DNA from: Streptomyces sp. NBC_01445
GTDB lineage: Bacteria; Actinomycetota; Actinomycetes; Streptomycetales; Streptomycetaceae
Length of the DNA: 64,000 nucleotides
Assembly: GCF_035918235.1 (NCBI RefSeq)
Contig: NZ_CP109485.1
Location: 7,231,001-7,295,000, forward strand
Direction of reading: 5' to 3'
In this document: in pieces, positions 45,701-53,823 of the stretch
How positions within the stretch are numbered: position 1 is the first letter of the stretch
Layout of the letters: the number at the start of each line of letters is the position of its first letter
Translations under genes and position numbers: made by a program
The notes under the pieces: generated by a model
What the model was told of the DNA's origin: nothing
The model's input: the letters and a program-made list of their open reading frames with translations, nothing else
Database searches by the model: none

Positions 45701-45920
45701 TGCGAAAGCGCGGGAAGACGTCCTTGAAGACGCGGGCCTCGATGTGGTGGGCGCCCGGCATGCCGTTGGCCGTGGGCGGGCCCTCGTAGAACACCCACTC
45801 GGGGCGTCCCTCGGACTGCTCCAAGCTCTTGGCAAAGATCTTCTGCTCGCGCCAGAAGTCGAGCACGGCGTGCTCGAGGGCGGGCAGGTCGACCTGGGCG
45901 GGCACCTGGCGGTACGTCAT
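42792..45920 (-). CDS. ileS: Isoleucyl-tRNA synthetase, long (eukaryote-like, type 2) form
   Basis: IleRS (1042 residues) charges tRNA-Ile. The HIGH-type motif is GPPTANGMPGAHH (56-59 GAHH), the KMSKS-type loop is DGRKMSKHLGN, and the editing domain includes TTTPWTLVSNTAVAAHPDVTY. The sequence style (GMPGAHH, KMSKH, a long C-terminal anticodon region) is that of the type 2 enzymes used by actinobacteria and eukaryotes, which tend to tolerate mupirocin. The ATG at 45920 has CGGAGG 7 nt upstream; the frame is open further into the leader but that part is RNA. It is controlled by the T-box. Confidence 0.97.
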   Translation of the reverse strand: MTYRQVPAQVDLPALEHAVLDFWREQKIFAKSLEQSEGRPEWVFYEGPPTANGMPGAHHIEARVFKDVFPRFRTMRGYHVARKAGWDCHGLPVELAVEQELGFNGKKDIEAFGIAEFNAMCRESVTRHTDAFTDLTTRMGYWVDLDDAYRTMDPAYIESVWWSLKEIFNKGLLTQDHRVAPWCPRCGTGLSDHELAQGYETVVDPSVYVRFPLTSGPLAGEASLLVWTTTPWTLVSNTAVAAHPDVTYVVATDGNEKVVVAEPLVEKSLGEGWEKTGESFTGAEMERWKYQRPFELVEFPAEAHYVVNADYVTTEDGTGLVHQSPAFGEDDLKVCKSYGLPVVNPVRPDGTFEEDVPLVGGVFFKKADEKLTEDLKDRGLLFLHVPYEHSYPHCWRCHTALLYYAQPSWYIRTTEIKDRLLQENEKTNWFPENVKHGRFGDWLNNNIDWALSRSRYWGTPLPLWRCEDDHLTCVGSLAELGELTGTDLADLDPHRPFIDEVTFACPQCEKTATRVPEVIDAWYDSGSMPFAQWGYPYKNKELFESRYPAQFISEAIDQTRGWFYTLMAVGTLVFDKSSYENVVCLGHILAEDGRKMSKHLGNTLQPIPLMDQHGADAVRWFMAAGGSPWAARRVGHGTIQEVVRKTLLTYWNTVAFQALYARTSDWSPSEADPAPADRTLLDRWLLSELHALTDQVTQALEAYDTQRAGKLLSSFVDDLSNWYVRRSRRRFWQGDKGALRTLHEVIETVTRLMAPLTPFITERVWQDLVVPVTPDAPESVHLSTWPEADLSAIDPDLSRQMVLVRRLVELGRATRAESGVKTRQPLSRALVAAAGFETLNPELHAQITEELNVSSLASLSEVGGSLVDTTAKANFRALGKRFGKGVQAVAKAVAEADAAALSLGLREGTASVEVDGETITLAPDEVIITETPREGWSVASDSGATVALDLEITEELRQAGLARDAIRLIQEARKNSGLDVADRIALRWTSTEPAVVSALSEHATLIADEVLATDFAQGEADDTYGETFTDEPLALTFRLRKA

Positions 45921-45927
45921 CGATCTT

Positions 45928-46224
45928 CCTCCGGCGGACACTGTTTCTTCCGTCTCCGTCGGAGGGACGAGAGCTTCGTCTGTGACGTACGCCGTGTGCG
46001 GCGTGCTCCCGCGGTACCACCCTCCTTGGCCCTCCGGGGCGCTGACTGCTCCGGTGAGCCCCCTCATTGGGGTCGCGATGCCGGCTCTACTCGCCCCGCG
46101 AGCGGGGCTTTCTTCCGGCGGCTCCGGGGTGATCTTCGCGTCGCGCTCGCCCCCGGGCTTCCACCGTCCCCGGGTCGCTCTTGGCTGCGTACGCCGCTAC
46201 TCGGCCCCATCCACGCTTCTCGCT
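45928..46224 (-). promoter_or_regulatory. T-box leader of ileS, probably translational
   Basis: The leader contains the T-box core AGGGTGGTACCGCG (complement of 46010-46023), whose TGGT would pair with the ACCA end of uncharged tRNA. An ATC isoleucine specifier sits in GAAGATCACC (complement of 46131-46133). Downstream, CCCTCCG (complement of 45960-45966) can pair with the CGGAGG ribosome site (complement of 45928-45933). No hairpin with a U-run is seen. That arrangement fits the translational ileS T-boxes known in actinobacteria. A TACACT -10 box lies at the complement of 46231-46236. Confidence 0.92.
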
Positions 46225-46304
46225 CCGCCCAGTGTACGGGGCGTGGGCGCACGCGGCCGACCGGTTTTGGGGCGGGCGCCGGCAGGGACCCGGGGCGGCC
46301 GGTG

Positions 46305-46496
46305 TCAGGCGTGCTGGGGGATCTCGTCCTTGAGGTTGCTGCGGATCATGTTCCGCAGCTCGGGGGTGTCGGTGTGACCGTGAACGGACACGGAGTGCTC
46401 GGCCGCGGCGCGGACCACCTCGTCCTCCTCACCCGTGATGGCGAGGGTGCAGTTCGTCTCGCTCGGCACGTCACGGCAGTCGACTACTTTGCGCAT
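46305..46496 (-). CDS. DUF1059 small protein
   Basis: This 63-residue protein starts MRKVVDCRDVPSETNCTLAITGEEDEVVRAAAEHSVSVHGHTDTPELRNMIRS and carries two Cys and two His (VHGH) typical of DUF1059, function unknown. AGAAGGTG precedes the ATG. It is a complete single-gene unit in an AT-richer promoter setting, between ileS and the DksA-like gene. Confidence 0.9.
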   Translation of the reverse strand: MRKVVDCRDVPSETNCTLAITGEEDEVVRAAAEHSVSVHGHTDTPELRNMIRSNLKDEIPQHA

Positions 46497-46520
46497 GATG
46501 ATGCACCTTCTCTATTTATG

Positions 46521-46541
46521 CCTCAGTTTATTCCTCTGAGG
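46521..46541. promoter_or_regulatory. Inverted repeat in the DUF1059 promoter
   Basis: CCTCAG (46521-46526) and CTGAGG (46536-46541) flank TTTATTCCT. It lies 25-45 nt upstream of the DUF1059 start, overlapping AT-rich promoter sequence. The rest of 46542-46813 shows no gene and only weak promoter elements for the DksA-like gene. Confidence 0.4.
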
Positions 46542-46813
46542 TGTTGTCGTAGGGGCTCGTCAGGGCTCTTGCCGGGCTGGTCACGGCCTCGCGGGCTGAC
46601 CCGAATGGCGACACGGGACCCGACGGATCGCGGGGCCGGGCGCCTCGGCGGATTACCCGGCGGGGAGCTGGGCACAACGCTTGCAAGTCTGCCGCGCGGG
46701 ACGTGCGGGGCGGGCGCATCGGGCGGTGTGCCCCGTTGCCGCGGGTCAGAAGTCGATTTATCGTCCCAGCACGATTCGCGAGCAAGATCACAAAATGTGA
46801 AGGGGCCGCGGCC

Positions 46814-47797
46814 ATGGTGGCGAAAAAGAGACCGGTGGGGGTGCCTGAGGCATCCGCCGGCGCGAAGGTCGCGGTCGAGGAGGCGGTGCCTGCGAAGGCG
46901 GCGGCCGACGCGGCCCCGGCCGTGAAGAAGCCGGCCGCCGGGAAGAAGAGCATCGCGACGAAGACGGCGGCCAAGAAGAGCGCGGGTACGAAGAGCGCCG
47001 CGGCCAAGAAGACGGCGAAGGCCGCGAAGGCGGCGGCCGAGACCGTGACCACGACTGCCGGTCCCACCAAGACCGCCAACAAGACCGCTCGGTCGGCAAA
47101 GGCCGCGAAATCCACGAAGACCACGCAGAGCGCGAAGACCGCGCAGGCCTCCGAGGAAGCGGAAAGCGTCGTCGCCGAGGAGGGCGCGGCCGGGAGAACG
47201 GGCGCCAGGAAGAGCGCGGTCAAGAAGGCCACTGGCCACAAGAGCGCGGAGAAGAAGGCGGTCGCGTCCGCGGCCGATGGCGCGGCGTCGGCCGCGGAGA
47301 CGACGGGAGCCACGACTGTGGTTGCGAAGAAGACCCCCGGCACGGCCACGGCGAAGAAGCCCCGCGCGGTGCCGAATGCGCGGGTCGCGGCCGTGGAGCC
47401 GGGCGAGCTCGCGGTACGGCCGGGCGAGGACCCCTGGACCCCGGCCGAGGTCGCGGAGGCGCGGGCGGAGCTCCAGAGCGAGGCGCTGCGCCTGAACAGC
47501 GAGATCGAGTCGTCGGAGAAGGCCCTCGTCGGGCTCATGAGGGACTCCGGGGACGGCGCCGGCGACGACGAGGCGGACACCGGCACGAAGAACATCACGC
47601 GGGAGCACGAGCTGTCGCTGGCCGCGAACGCCAGGGAGATGCTCCAGCAGACCGAGCGCGCCCTGGAGCGGCTCGACGCGGGCACGTACGGGATCTGCGA
47701 GAACTGCGGGAACCCGATCGGCAAGGCGCGGATGCAGGCCTTCCCGCGGGCGACCCTGTGCGTCGAGTGCAAGCAGAAGCAGGAGCGCCGTTCCTGA
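46814..47797 (+). CDS. TraR/DksA zinc-finger protein with histone-H1-like N-terminus
   Basis: The protein has 327 residues. The first 190 or so are Lys/Ala/Thr-rich (TKTAAKKSAGTKSAAAKKTAKAAKAAAE), like bacterial HupS tails and histone H1. The C-terminal 130 residues are a DksA/TraR domain: a coiled coil (AEVAEARAELQSEALRLNSEIESSEKALVGLM) and a four-cysteine zinc finger (GICENCGNPIGKARMQAFPRATLCVECKQ). DksA-type proteins bind RNA polymerase through the secondary channel. The basic tail suggests added DNA or RNA binding. The ATG at 46814 has GAAGGGG upstream. Confidence 0.9.
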   Translation: MVAKKRPVGVPEASAGAKVAVEEAVPAKAAADAAPAVKKPAAGKKSIATKTAAKKSAGTKSAAAKKTAKAAKAAAETVTTTAGPTKTANKTARSAKAAKSTKTTQSAKTAQASEEAESVVAEEGAAGRTGARKSAVKKATGHKSAEKKAVASAADGAASAAETTGATTVVAKKTPGTATAKKPRAVPNARVAAVEPGELAVRPGEDPWTPAEVAEARAELQSEALRLNSEIESSEKALVGLMRDSGDGAGDDEADTGTKNITREHELSLAANAREMLQQTERALERLDAGTYGICENCGNPIGKARMQAFPRATLCVECKQKQERRS

Positions 47798-47899
47798 CCC
47801 GGCGGCGCGCTCCGTCATGGAGTCGCTCCTGGGCTGCTGAGGGCGTACGTGTGTGCCGTACTCTCGTCCTCAGTCAGGTACCTAGGTTGAGGGACTCAC

Positions 47900-48481
47900 G
47901 TGGCAGAGGCGGAGCGCGTCATCGGTACTCCGGACACCCCGGATGCGGGGGCAGACGGGCCGGACAACGGCGGGGAGGCCCAGGAGCGGCCCAAGGGCAA
48001 GCGGAAGATCGCCGTGCTGTTCGCGGTGGCCGCCCTCGCGTACGCCCTCGACCTGGTCAGCAAGATGATCGTGGTCGCGAAGCTGGAGCACCACGAGCCG
48101 ATCGAGCTCCTCGGTGACTGGCTGCGGCTCGAGGCGATCAGGAACGCGGGCGCCGCGTTCGGCATCGGCGAGGCCTTCACGATCATCTTCACCGTGATCG
48201 CCGCGGCCGTGATCGTCGTGATCGCCCGGCTCGCCCGCAAGCTCTACAGCCTGCCCTGGGCGATCGCGCTCGGGCTGCTCCTCGGCGGGGCGCTCGGCAA
48301 TCTCACCGACCGGATCTTCCGTTCGCCCGGTGTCTTCGAAGGGGCCGTGGTCGACTTCATCGCGCCGAAGGACTTCGCCGTGTTCAACCTCGCCGACTCG
48401 GCGATCGTGTGCGGCGGCATCCTGATCGTGCTCCTGTCGTTCCGGGGCCTCGACCCGGACGGGACCGTCCACAAGGACTGA
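47900..48481 (+). CDS. lspA: Prolipoprotein signal peptidase (signal peptidase II)
   Basis: LspA (193 residues) cleaves lipoprotein signal peptides after lipid attachment. Four membrane helices are visible. The catalytic Asp pair is in [12 protein letters not shown]...GAVVDFI and [12 protein letters not shown], and the conserved [11 protein letters not shown] block lies between. The hydrophilic first 35 residues ([20 protein letters not shown]) are a common extension in streptomycetes. GAGGG precedes the GTG start. The next gene is rluD, as in M. tuberculosis. Confidence 0.96.
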   Translation: MAEAERVIGTPDTPDAGADGPDNGGEAQERPKGKRKIAVLFAVAALAYALDLVSKMIVVAKLEHHEPIELLGDWLRLEAIRNAGAAFGIGEAFTIIFTVIAAAVIVVIARLARKLYSLPWAIALGLLLGGALGNLTDRIFRSPGVFEGAVVDFIAPKDFAVFNLADSAIVCGGILIVLLSFRGLDPDGTVHKD

Positions 48482-48543
48482 GCGACCAGGGGCTTTCCCC
48501 TCGCGCGGTCCGGAGCGTCGGCGGGCTCCTGCATACTCAATGG

Positions 48544-49485
48544 GTGAGCACGATTCCCGAGATCCGAACCCTGCCCGTGCCCGACGGCCTGGAGGGCGAG
48601 CGCGTAGACGCCGCCATCTCCCGCATGTTCGGCTTCTCCCGCACCAAGGCCGCCGAGCTCGCCGCGGCGGGGAAGGTCGCGGTCGACGGCTCGGTGGTCG
48701 GGAAGTCCGAGCGGGTGCACGGCGGTGCCTGGCTCGAGGTGGAGATGCCGCAGGCGCCCGCCCCGGTGCAGATCGTCGCCGAGCCCGTCGAGGGCATGGA
48801 GATCGTCCATGACGACGACGACATTGTCGTGATCATGAAGCCGGTCGGCGTCGCCGCGCACCCCAGCCCCGGCTGGACCGGGACGACCGTGATCGGCGGT
48901 CTCGCAGCCGCCGGGTACCGGATCTCCACGTCCGGCGCCGCCGAGCGCCAGGGCATCGTCCACCGGCTCGACGTCGGCACCTCCGGCCTCATGGTCGTCG
49001 CCAAGTCGGAGCGCGCGTACACGACGCTGAAGCGCCAGTTCAAGGAGCGCGTCGTCGACAAGCGCTACCACTCGCTGGTCCAGGGCCACCCGGACCCGAT
49101 GAGCGGCACGATCGACGCCCCCATCGGGCGCCACCCGAACCACGACTACAAGTGGGCCGTGACGGCCGAGGGCAAGCCCTCCGTCACGCACTACGACCTC
49201 ATCGAGGCGTTCCGCGCCGCCAGCCTCCTCGACATCAAGCTGGAGACGGGGCGCACGCACCAGATCCGTGTGCACATGTCGGCCCACCGGCACCCCTGCG
49301 TCGGCGACCTGACGTACGGCGCCGACCCGACGCTCGCCAAGCGGCTCGGCCTCACCCGCCAGTGGCTGCACGCCGTGCGGCTCGGCTTCGAGCACCCGGC
49401 CGACGGCGAGTGGGTCGAGTTCTCCAGCGAGTACCCCGAGGACCTGCAGACGGCCCTGGACCGCGTCCGGGCGGAGAGCTCGTGA
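48544..49485 (+). CDS. RluD-type 23S rRNA pseudouridine synthase
   Basis: The protein has 313 residues. An S4 RNA-binding domain ([37 protein letters not shown]) precedes the catalytic domain. The catalytic Asp is D143 in [21 protein letters not shown] and [27 protein letters not shown] are family blocks. The GTG at 48544 is chosen because CATACT, a possible -10 box, ends 6 nt before it with no ribosome site, again suggesting a leaderless message. Confidence 0.94.
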   Translation: MSTIPEIRTLPVPDGLEGERVDAAISRMFGFSRTKAAELAAAGKVAVDGSVVGKSERVHGGAWLEVEMPQAPAPVQIVAEPVEGMEIVHDDDDIVVIMKPVGVAAHPSPGWTGTTVIGGLAAAGYRISTSGAAERQGIVHRLDVGTSGLMVVAKSERAYTTLKRQFKERVVDKRYHSLVQGHPDPMSGTIDAPIGRHPNHDYKWAVTAEGKPSVTHYDLIEAFRAASLLDIKLETGRTHQIRVHMSAHRHPCVGDLTYGADPTLAKRLGLTRQWLHAVRLGFEHPADGEWVEFSSEYPEDLQTALDRVRAESS

Positions 49486-49988
49486 CCGTGCCGCAGCCCT
49501 CTTCCTCATACGTGGTGCGGGTCGCCGACGGTGAGGCCGACCGCAAGGCGTGCTTCGCCGTGCGCCAGGAGGTCTTCGTCGTCGAGCAGCGGGTTCCTCA
49601 GGAGCTCGAGTACGACGAGCACGACGCCGGTTCCGGCACGGTGCACGTGCTGGCGCTGCGCGCCGACGGTGAGCCGCTCGGCACGGGGCGGCTGCTGACC
49701 GGCGCTGCCGCAGTGGCGAAGAACGGCGGTGACGCCGGGGTCGGCGCGCTCGGCCGGCTCGCGGTGGCGAAGGCCGCGCGCGGGCTCGGCGTGGGCGCGG
49801 CCCTCGTGCGGGCCATCGAGGACGCGGCGGCGGAGCGTGGGCTCGTCGCCGTGGACCTGCACGCGCAGACACATGCGCTGGGGTTCTACGAGCGCCTCGG
49901 CTATGCGGTGTACGGGCCGGAGTTTCCCGACGCGGGGATTCCGCACCGGGCGATGCGGAAGGCGCTGGGGCAGCCGGACGCCCCCTAA
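49482..49988 (+). CDS. GNAT family N-acetyltransferase
   Basis: This 168-residue protein is of the ElaA-like GNAT type. [24 protein letters not shown] is the substrate side, and the acetyl-CoA motif A region is [58 protein letters not shown] ends the protein. The GTG start overlaps the rluD stop codon (GTGA), so it is translated with rluD; a GTG two codons later is also possible. The substrate is unknown. Confidence 0.9.
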   Translation: MTVPQPSSSYVVRVADGEADRKACFAVRQEVFVVEQRVPQELEYDEHDAGSGTVHVLALRADGEPLGTGRLLTGAAAVAKNGGDAGVGALGRLAVAKAARGLGVGAALVRAIEDAAAERGLVAVDLHAQTHALGFYERLGYAVYGPEFPDAGIPHRAMRKALGQPDAP

Positions 49989-50032
49989 GGTCGGTCGTCG
50001 CATTCCGCCTGCCTGGCGGCGTCCGGCGCGCA

Positions 50033-50068
50033 CTCCCCCAAGCGCTCGGCTTCGCTGGAGCAGGGGAG
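50033..50068. repeat. Streptomyces-type intergenic hairpin repeat
   Basis: CTCCCC (50033-50038) pairs with GGGGAG (50063-50068), with an inner AGCG/CGCT stem, in the context CTCCCCCAAGCGCTCGG. This resembles a short dispersed palindromic element I recall as frequent between Streptomyces genes. The surrounding 49989-50284 gap has a second small hairpin near 50121-50142 and the antiporter promoter but no gene. Confidence 0.5.
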
Positions 50069-50284
50069 ACCCCTATCGAGGACTCTTGGGCGCCTTGCGA
50101 TCGCACGCACCGGACGCTGTCAGGCCCGCCTTCAGGGCGGACGACGGGAAGGTGACGACCGGCCCTGGGGCCGCGCGGCCTGGTCTCAACGGCACCGACT
50201 CGCGCCACAAATCACCATAGAGCGACGTGCGTGGCACGCTGGGGACTTGATCGTCCGATGGCTTGACCGCCGCTACTCGCCGGG

Positions 50285-51880
50285 GTGCGCACCGTGGATC
50301 AGTTGGCCCTGCTGTTCGTGCTGTTGCTCGGGGCCGTGCTGAGCGTGCCGCTCGGAGACCGGCTCGGGCTGCCCGCGCCCGTGCTGATGACGCTGCTCGG
50401 CATCGGCCTGGCGCTCCTCCCGGTCGTGCCGAACGTCGAGGTCCCGCCCGACCTGATCCTCCCGATCCTGCTGCCGCCCCTGCTCTATGCGGCCGTGAAG
50501 CGCACGTCATGGCGCCAGTTCGCCGCGAACAAGAGACCGATCTTCCTGCTCGCCGTCGCCCTGGTCTTCGTCACCACGGCGGCCGTCGCGTTCGTCGCCA
50601 ACGCCATCGTGCCGGGCCTGCCGATCGCCGCGGCCGTCGCGCTCGGCGCCCTCGTCGCACCGCCCGACCCCGTCGCCGCCACCGCGGTGGCCGGCCAACT
50701 CGGCCTGCCCCGCCGCCTGGTGTCGACCCTGGAGGGCGAGGGCCTGTTCAACGACGTGACCGCGATCGTGCTCTACCACGTGGCCATCGCCGCCGTCGTG
50801 AGCGGCAGTTTCTCGTGGCCGGAGGCCGTCGTCTCGCTGCTCCTGTCCGCCGTCGTGGCGCTTGCCGTCGGGCTCGTGATCGGCTGGGCCGCGAACAAGC
50901 TGATGGACTTCCTCGACGACTCCACGCTCCAGATCGGCCTGACGCTCCTGATGCCGTACGCCTCGTACGTGCTGGCCGAGGAGCTGCACGGCTCCGGGGT
51001 GCTCGCCGTACTCGTCACGGCGCTCTTCCTCGCCGAGTACGCGTTCGACGCGGACGACGTCATGACCCGGCTGACCGGCCGCGCCTTCTGGGACATCGTC
51101 GACACACTCGTCACCGGCGTCGCCTTCGGCCTCATCGGCCTCGAACTGCACAACGCGATCAGGACCGCGTCCGGCCGCTGGGGCGAGATGCTCGGCTGGG
51201 CCGGCACCGTCGTGGCGGTCGTCATCTTCGTACGCCTGCTGTGGCTCCTTCCGGCTACCTGGCTGACGCGGCGTCTGCATGCGCGGCGGGATCTCGACGA
51301 GGACATCCCCATCTCCTGGCGCGAGACCGTGATCATGTGGTGGGCCGGAATGCGCGGGGTCGCCTCCGTCGCGCTGGCCCTCGCCATCCCGTTCACGATG
51401 GACGACAAGTCACCGTTCCCCGACCGCGACGAGATCGTCTTCATCGCGTTCGGCGTCATCATGGGCACCCTTGTGCTCCAGGGGCTGAGCCTGCCCTGGC
51501 TGGTGAAGAAGCTGGGGGTCAAGGCGGACGCCGAGAAGGAGAAGGAGTTCGAGCAGCAGCTCGCGCTCCGCGCGGCAAGGGCCGCCAAGCGTCGCCTCAA
51601 GGAGATCGAGGAGGTCGAGGAGCTGCCCGACGACCTCTCCGACCAGATGGCCCGCCGGGCCTACGACATCGGGCTGCGCATCGACCCCGAACTGGGCAGC
51701 GAGGAACGCAAGGAGGCCCAGGCCAAGCGCTTCTCAAGGATCAAGCGCGTGCGCCGCATCCAGAACGAGATGCTCTCCGCCGCCCGCCACGAGGTGCTCG
51801 CGGCGCGCAGCGAGCCGGGCGCCGACCCCGAGATCGTGGACCGCGTGCTGCGCCACCTCGACGTGCGCAGCCTGCGCTGA
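50285..51880 (+). CDS. Na+/H+ antiporter, CPA1 (NhaP/NHE) family
   Basis: The protein has 531 residues. About twelve membrane helices span 5-425, with the CPA1 ion-site motifs ALVAPPDPVAATAV and EGEGLFNDVTAIVLYHVAI (the ND pair), and RETVIMWWAGMRGVASVALALAIPF near the end. A charged cytoplasmic tail (EKEKEFEQQLALRAARAAKRRLKEIEEVEEL) follows and may be regulatory. The GTG at 50285 is used; another at 50294 is in frame. It exchanges Na+ or K+ for protons. Confidence 0.92.
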   Translation: MRTVDQLALLFVLLLGAVLSVPLGDRLGLPAPVLMTLLGIGLALLPVVPNVEVPPDLILPILLPPLLYAAVKRTSWRQFAANKRPIFLLAVALVFVTTAAVAFVANAIVPGLPIAAAVALGALVAPPDPVAATAVAGQLGLPRRLVSTLEGEGLFNDVTAIVLYHVAIAAVVSGSFSWPEAVVSLLLSAVVALAVGLVIGWAANKLMDFLDDSTLQIGLTLLMPYASYVLAEELHGSGVLAVLVTALFLAEYAFDADDVMTRLTGRAFWDIVDTLVTGVAFGLIGLELHNAIRTASGRWGEMLGWAGTVVAVVIFVRLLWLLPATWLTRRLHARRDLDEDIPISWRETVIMWWAGMRGVASVALALAIPFTMDDKSPFPDRDEIVFIAFGVIMGTLVLQGLSLPWLVKKLGVKADAEKEKEFEQQLALRAARAAKRRLKEIEEVEELPDDLSDQMARRAYDIGLRIDPELGSEERKEAQAKRFSRIKRVRRIQNEMLSAARHEVLAARSEPGADPEIVDRVLRHLDVRSLR

Positions 51881-51932
51881 GGAGCGCGGCCGCTGACGGT
51901 GACGGGCGCCCCCGGATGGCACCATGGGCCCC

Positions 51933-52502
51933 ATGAACATCATGCTTTTCCACTCGACGTACGGCCTGCGTCCCGCCGTCCGTGACGCGGCCGACCGGCT
52001 GCGGGCCGCCGGACACGAGGTGTGGACCCCGGACCTCTTCGAGGGCCGCACCTTCGACACCGTCGAGGAGGGCATGGCCTTCAACGAGGAGATCGGCAAG
52101 GACGAGCTGCTCAAGCGCGCCATCCTCGCTGCCGCTCCGTACTCCGAGCGCGGGCTCGTCTACGCCGGCTTCTCCCTCGGCGCCTCGATCGCGCAGACCC
52201 TGGCCCTCGGTGACGACAAGGCGCGCGGCCTGCTGCTCCTGCACGGCACCTCGGACATCGCCGAGAACGCCTCCGTCGACGAGTTGCCCGTACAGCTGCA
52301 CGTCGCCGAGCCCGACCCGTTCGAGACGGACGACTGGCTGAGCGCCTGGTACCTCCAGATGGGCCGGACGGGCGCCGACGTGGAGGTCTACCGGTACGCG
52401 GGCGCCGGCCACCTCTACACCGACCCCGAACTGCCGGACTACGACGCGGAGGCGGCCGAGGCCACCTGGCGGGTGGCGCTCGGCTTCCTCGATTCGCTCT
52501 AG
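51933..52502 (+). CDS. Dienelactone hydrolase-like alpha/beta hydrolase
   Basis: This 189-residue enzyme is small for the alpha/beta-hydrolase fold, as dienelactone hydrolases are. The nucleophile elbow is YAGFSLGAS (Ser; dienelactone hydrolases proper have Cys). The acid is in AEPDPFETDD and the His in YAGAGHLYTD. It opens MNIMLFHSTYGLRPAV. An ATG three codons earlier (51924) is also open. I prefer 51933 because CACCAT, a possible -10 box, ends 7 nt before it. The substrate is unknown. Confidence 0.86.
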   Translation: MNIMLFHSTYGLRPAVRDAADRLRAAGHEVWTPDLFEGRTFDTVEEGMAFNEEIGKDELLKRAILAAAPYSERGLVYAGFSLGASIAQTLALGDDKARGLLLLHGTSDIAENASVDELPVQLHVAEPDPFETDDWLSAWYLQMGRTGADVEVYRYAGAGHLYTDPELPDYDAEAAEATWRVALGFLDSL

Positions 52503-52506
52503 GCGA

Positions 52507-53505
52507 CTAGCCCGCGCGGTACGCCGTCCAGCTGTCCTTCATCCGCTGCACCTGGCCCGCGGTGAACTGGTACATGCAGGAGTCGTACGTGTAGTCCATG
52601 AAGTTGTGGATCGGGTCGACGCCCGTCTTGTTGGTGCAGGTGTCGCGCCCGGTCGGGCACTCGAACGCGGCGCTCTTCTCGGCCGGGGTGTCGGAGACGT
52701 AGTCGCCGTTGCCGTTACAGCCGCCCTGGAACGTGTGGTACAGCCCCATCCAGTGGCCGATCTCGTGGGTTCCGGTGTCGCCCTGGTTGTAGTTGGTGGC
52801 CGAGCCGCCGGGCAGGGAGGTGTCGAGGACGACCACGCCGTCGTCGGACGGGTTCGACTTGTACGAGGACGGGAAGGTCGCCCAGCCGAGGAGGTCCTGG
52901 CCGAGGTTGGCCGTGTAGAAGTTGAGCGCGCCCGCGCCGCCCTTGCGCAGGGTCGACTTCATGGACTTCTCGGCGGCGGAGCCGGGCGTGATGCCGTTGT
53001 ACCAGGCCGCGTTGTCCGTGTAGTCGGTGCCGGCCAGCGTGAACGTGAAGCCCGAGTCGTTGTTGCCGGTTCCCTGGCCGCTGTAGGCCGCGTTCAGGAC
53101 GTCGATCTGCTTGGTGATGTCGGTCGACGTGAGCTTGCCGGTCGTGCCGTCGTGGATGACGTGGACGTAGACCGGGATGGTGGTCGACGCGGCGGCGAGG
53201 CCTCTGGAGAGCGTTCCGTCGGCACGCATCTTGTCGAGTCTGCGCTGCATGTCCGCGTCCATGGACTTGGCCTTGGCCGCGCTGACCTCGTTCGGCTCCT
53301 GCGCGTGGCCGGCGCCGGTGGGCTTCTTCTCGCGTGCCACGGCGTTGCCGCTGTCGGCGCACTTCTCCGCCGAGGCCGACGCCTTGGCGGTCGCGGCGCT
53401 GCCCGACGGGGCGGACAGCGGGGCGACGGCCAGGGTTCCGGCCACCAGCGCGGTGCCGATCAGCCGGCGGCGCATCAGCGGAGATATTCGGGCAAGCGTG
53501 GTCAT
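52507..53505 (-). CDS. Secreted zinc metalloprotease, M43 (pappalysin/cytophagalysin-like)
   Basis: The protein has 332 residues. A Sec signal peptide ([26 protein letters not shown]) precedes a propeptide-like region. The extended zinc motif H247[10 protein letters not shown]257 marks metzincins, and [22 protein letters not shown] supplies the Met-turn. Several Cys pairs fit an extracellular protein. GAGGAG precedes the ATG. The M43 assignment rests on the HExxHxxGLYHTF context and the Met-turn. Confidence 0.92.
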   Translation of the reverse strand: MTTLARISPLMRRRLIGTALVAGTLAVAPLSAPSGSAATAKASASAEKCADSGNAVAREKKPTGAGHAQEPNEVSAAKAKSMDADMQRRLDKMRADGTLSRGLAAASTTIPVYVHVIHDGTTGKLTSTDITKQIDVLNAAYSGQGTGNNDSGFTFTLAGTDYTDNAAWYNGITPGSAAEKSMKSTLRKGGAGALNFYTANLGQDLLGWATFPSSYKSNPSDDGVVVLDTSLPGGSATNYNQGDTGTHEIGHWMGLYHTFQGGCNGNGDYVSDTPAEKSAAFECPTGRDTCTNKTGVDPIHNFMDYTYDSCMYQFTAGQVQRMKDSWTAYRAG

Positions 53506-53701
53506 GCGGACTCCTCGCGGACGGGTGGGGGGAGGAACTTCCTCGCCGCCGCGGGGAGATTACGTGGCCATGTCATTCCTTGAAGAGCGAAGTTCTGGCC
53601 CAATCAATTGCCGTGCTTCCTCCGGCAATTCAGGGCATTGGGAAGAAATTTTCGTGTGACGTCCGGAGTTTGAGATCCGTACGTAACGGGAGCGGTTACC
53701 G

Positions 53702-53749
53702 CGACGGGTGGTGTGTCCGCATTCGATCCGCGGACAGCACCACCCGCCG
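53702..53749 (-). terminator. Terminator downstream of phoD
   Basis: The arms 53702-53720 and 53730-53749 pair over 18 positions, with one bulged base and one mismatch. The 9-nt loop is ATTCGATCC. It is about 75 nt past the phoD stop. The stretch 53506-53700 otherwise holds the AT-rich promoter region of the protease gene. Confidence 0.75.
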
Positions 53750-53823
53750 TAGCGGTGTGATCTGTTCTTAACGCGCCGATGAGTGGCCGGAATTGGCCCC
53801 TCGTCCGCCACCCGAGGTTCGGG

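Noticed and set aside
46366..46374. TGTCGGTG within the DUF1059 gene
   Set aside because: It is in coding sequence with no TAnnnT eight bases downstream and no start codon beyond it.
42579..46925. 1448-residue open frame on the plus strand opposite ileS
   Set aside because: It runs antisense to a complete IleRS gene with motifs, ribosome site and T-box. Its composition (Arg/Gly/Val/Leu/Asp strings, no domains) is that of an antisense shadow in GC-rich coding DNA.
48516..48537. CGTCGGCG-N8-CATACT upstream of the rluD-type gene as a RecA-NDp site
   Set aside because: It has two mismatches in the distal element and one in the -10 box. Such matches to GTCGG are expected by chance at this GC content, so only the leaderless -10 box is retained.
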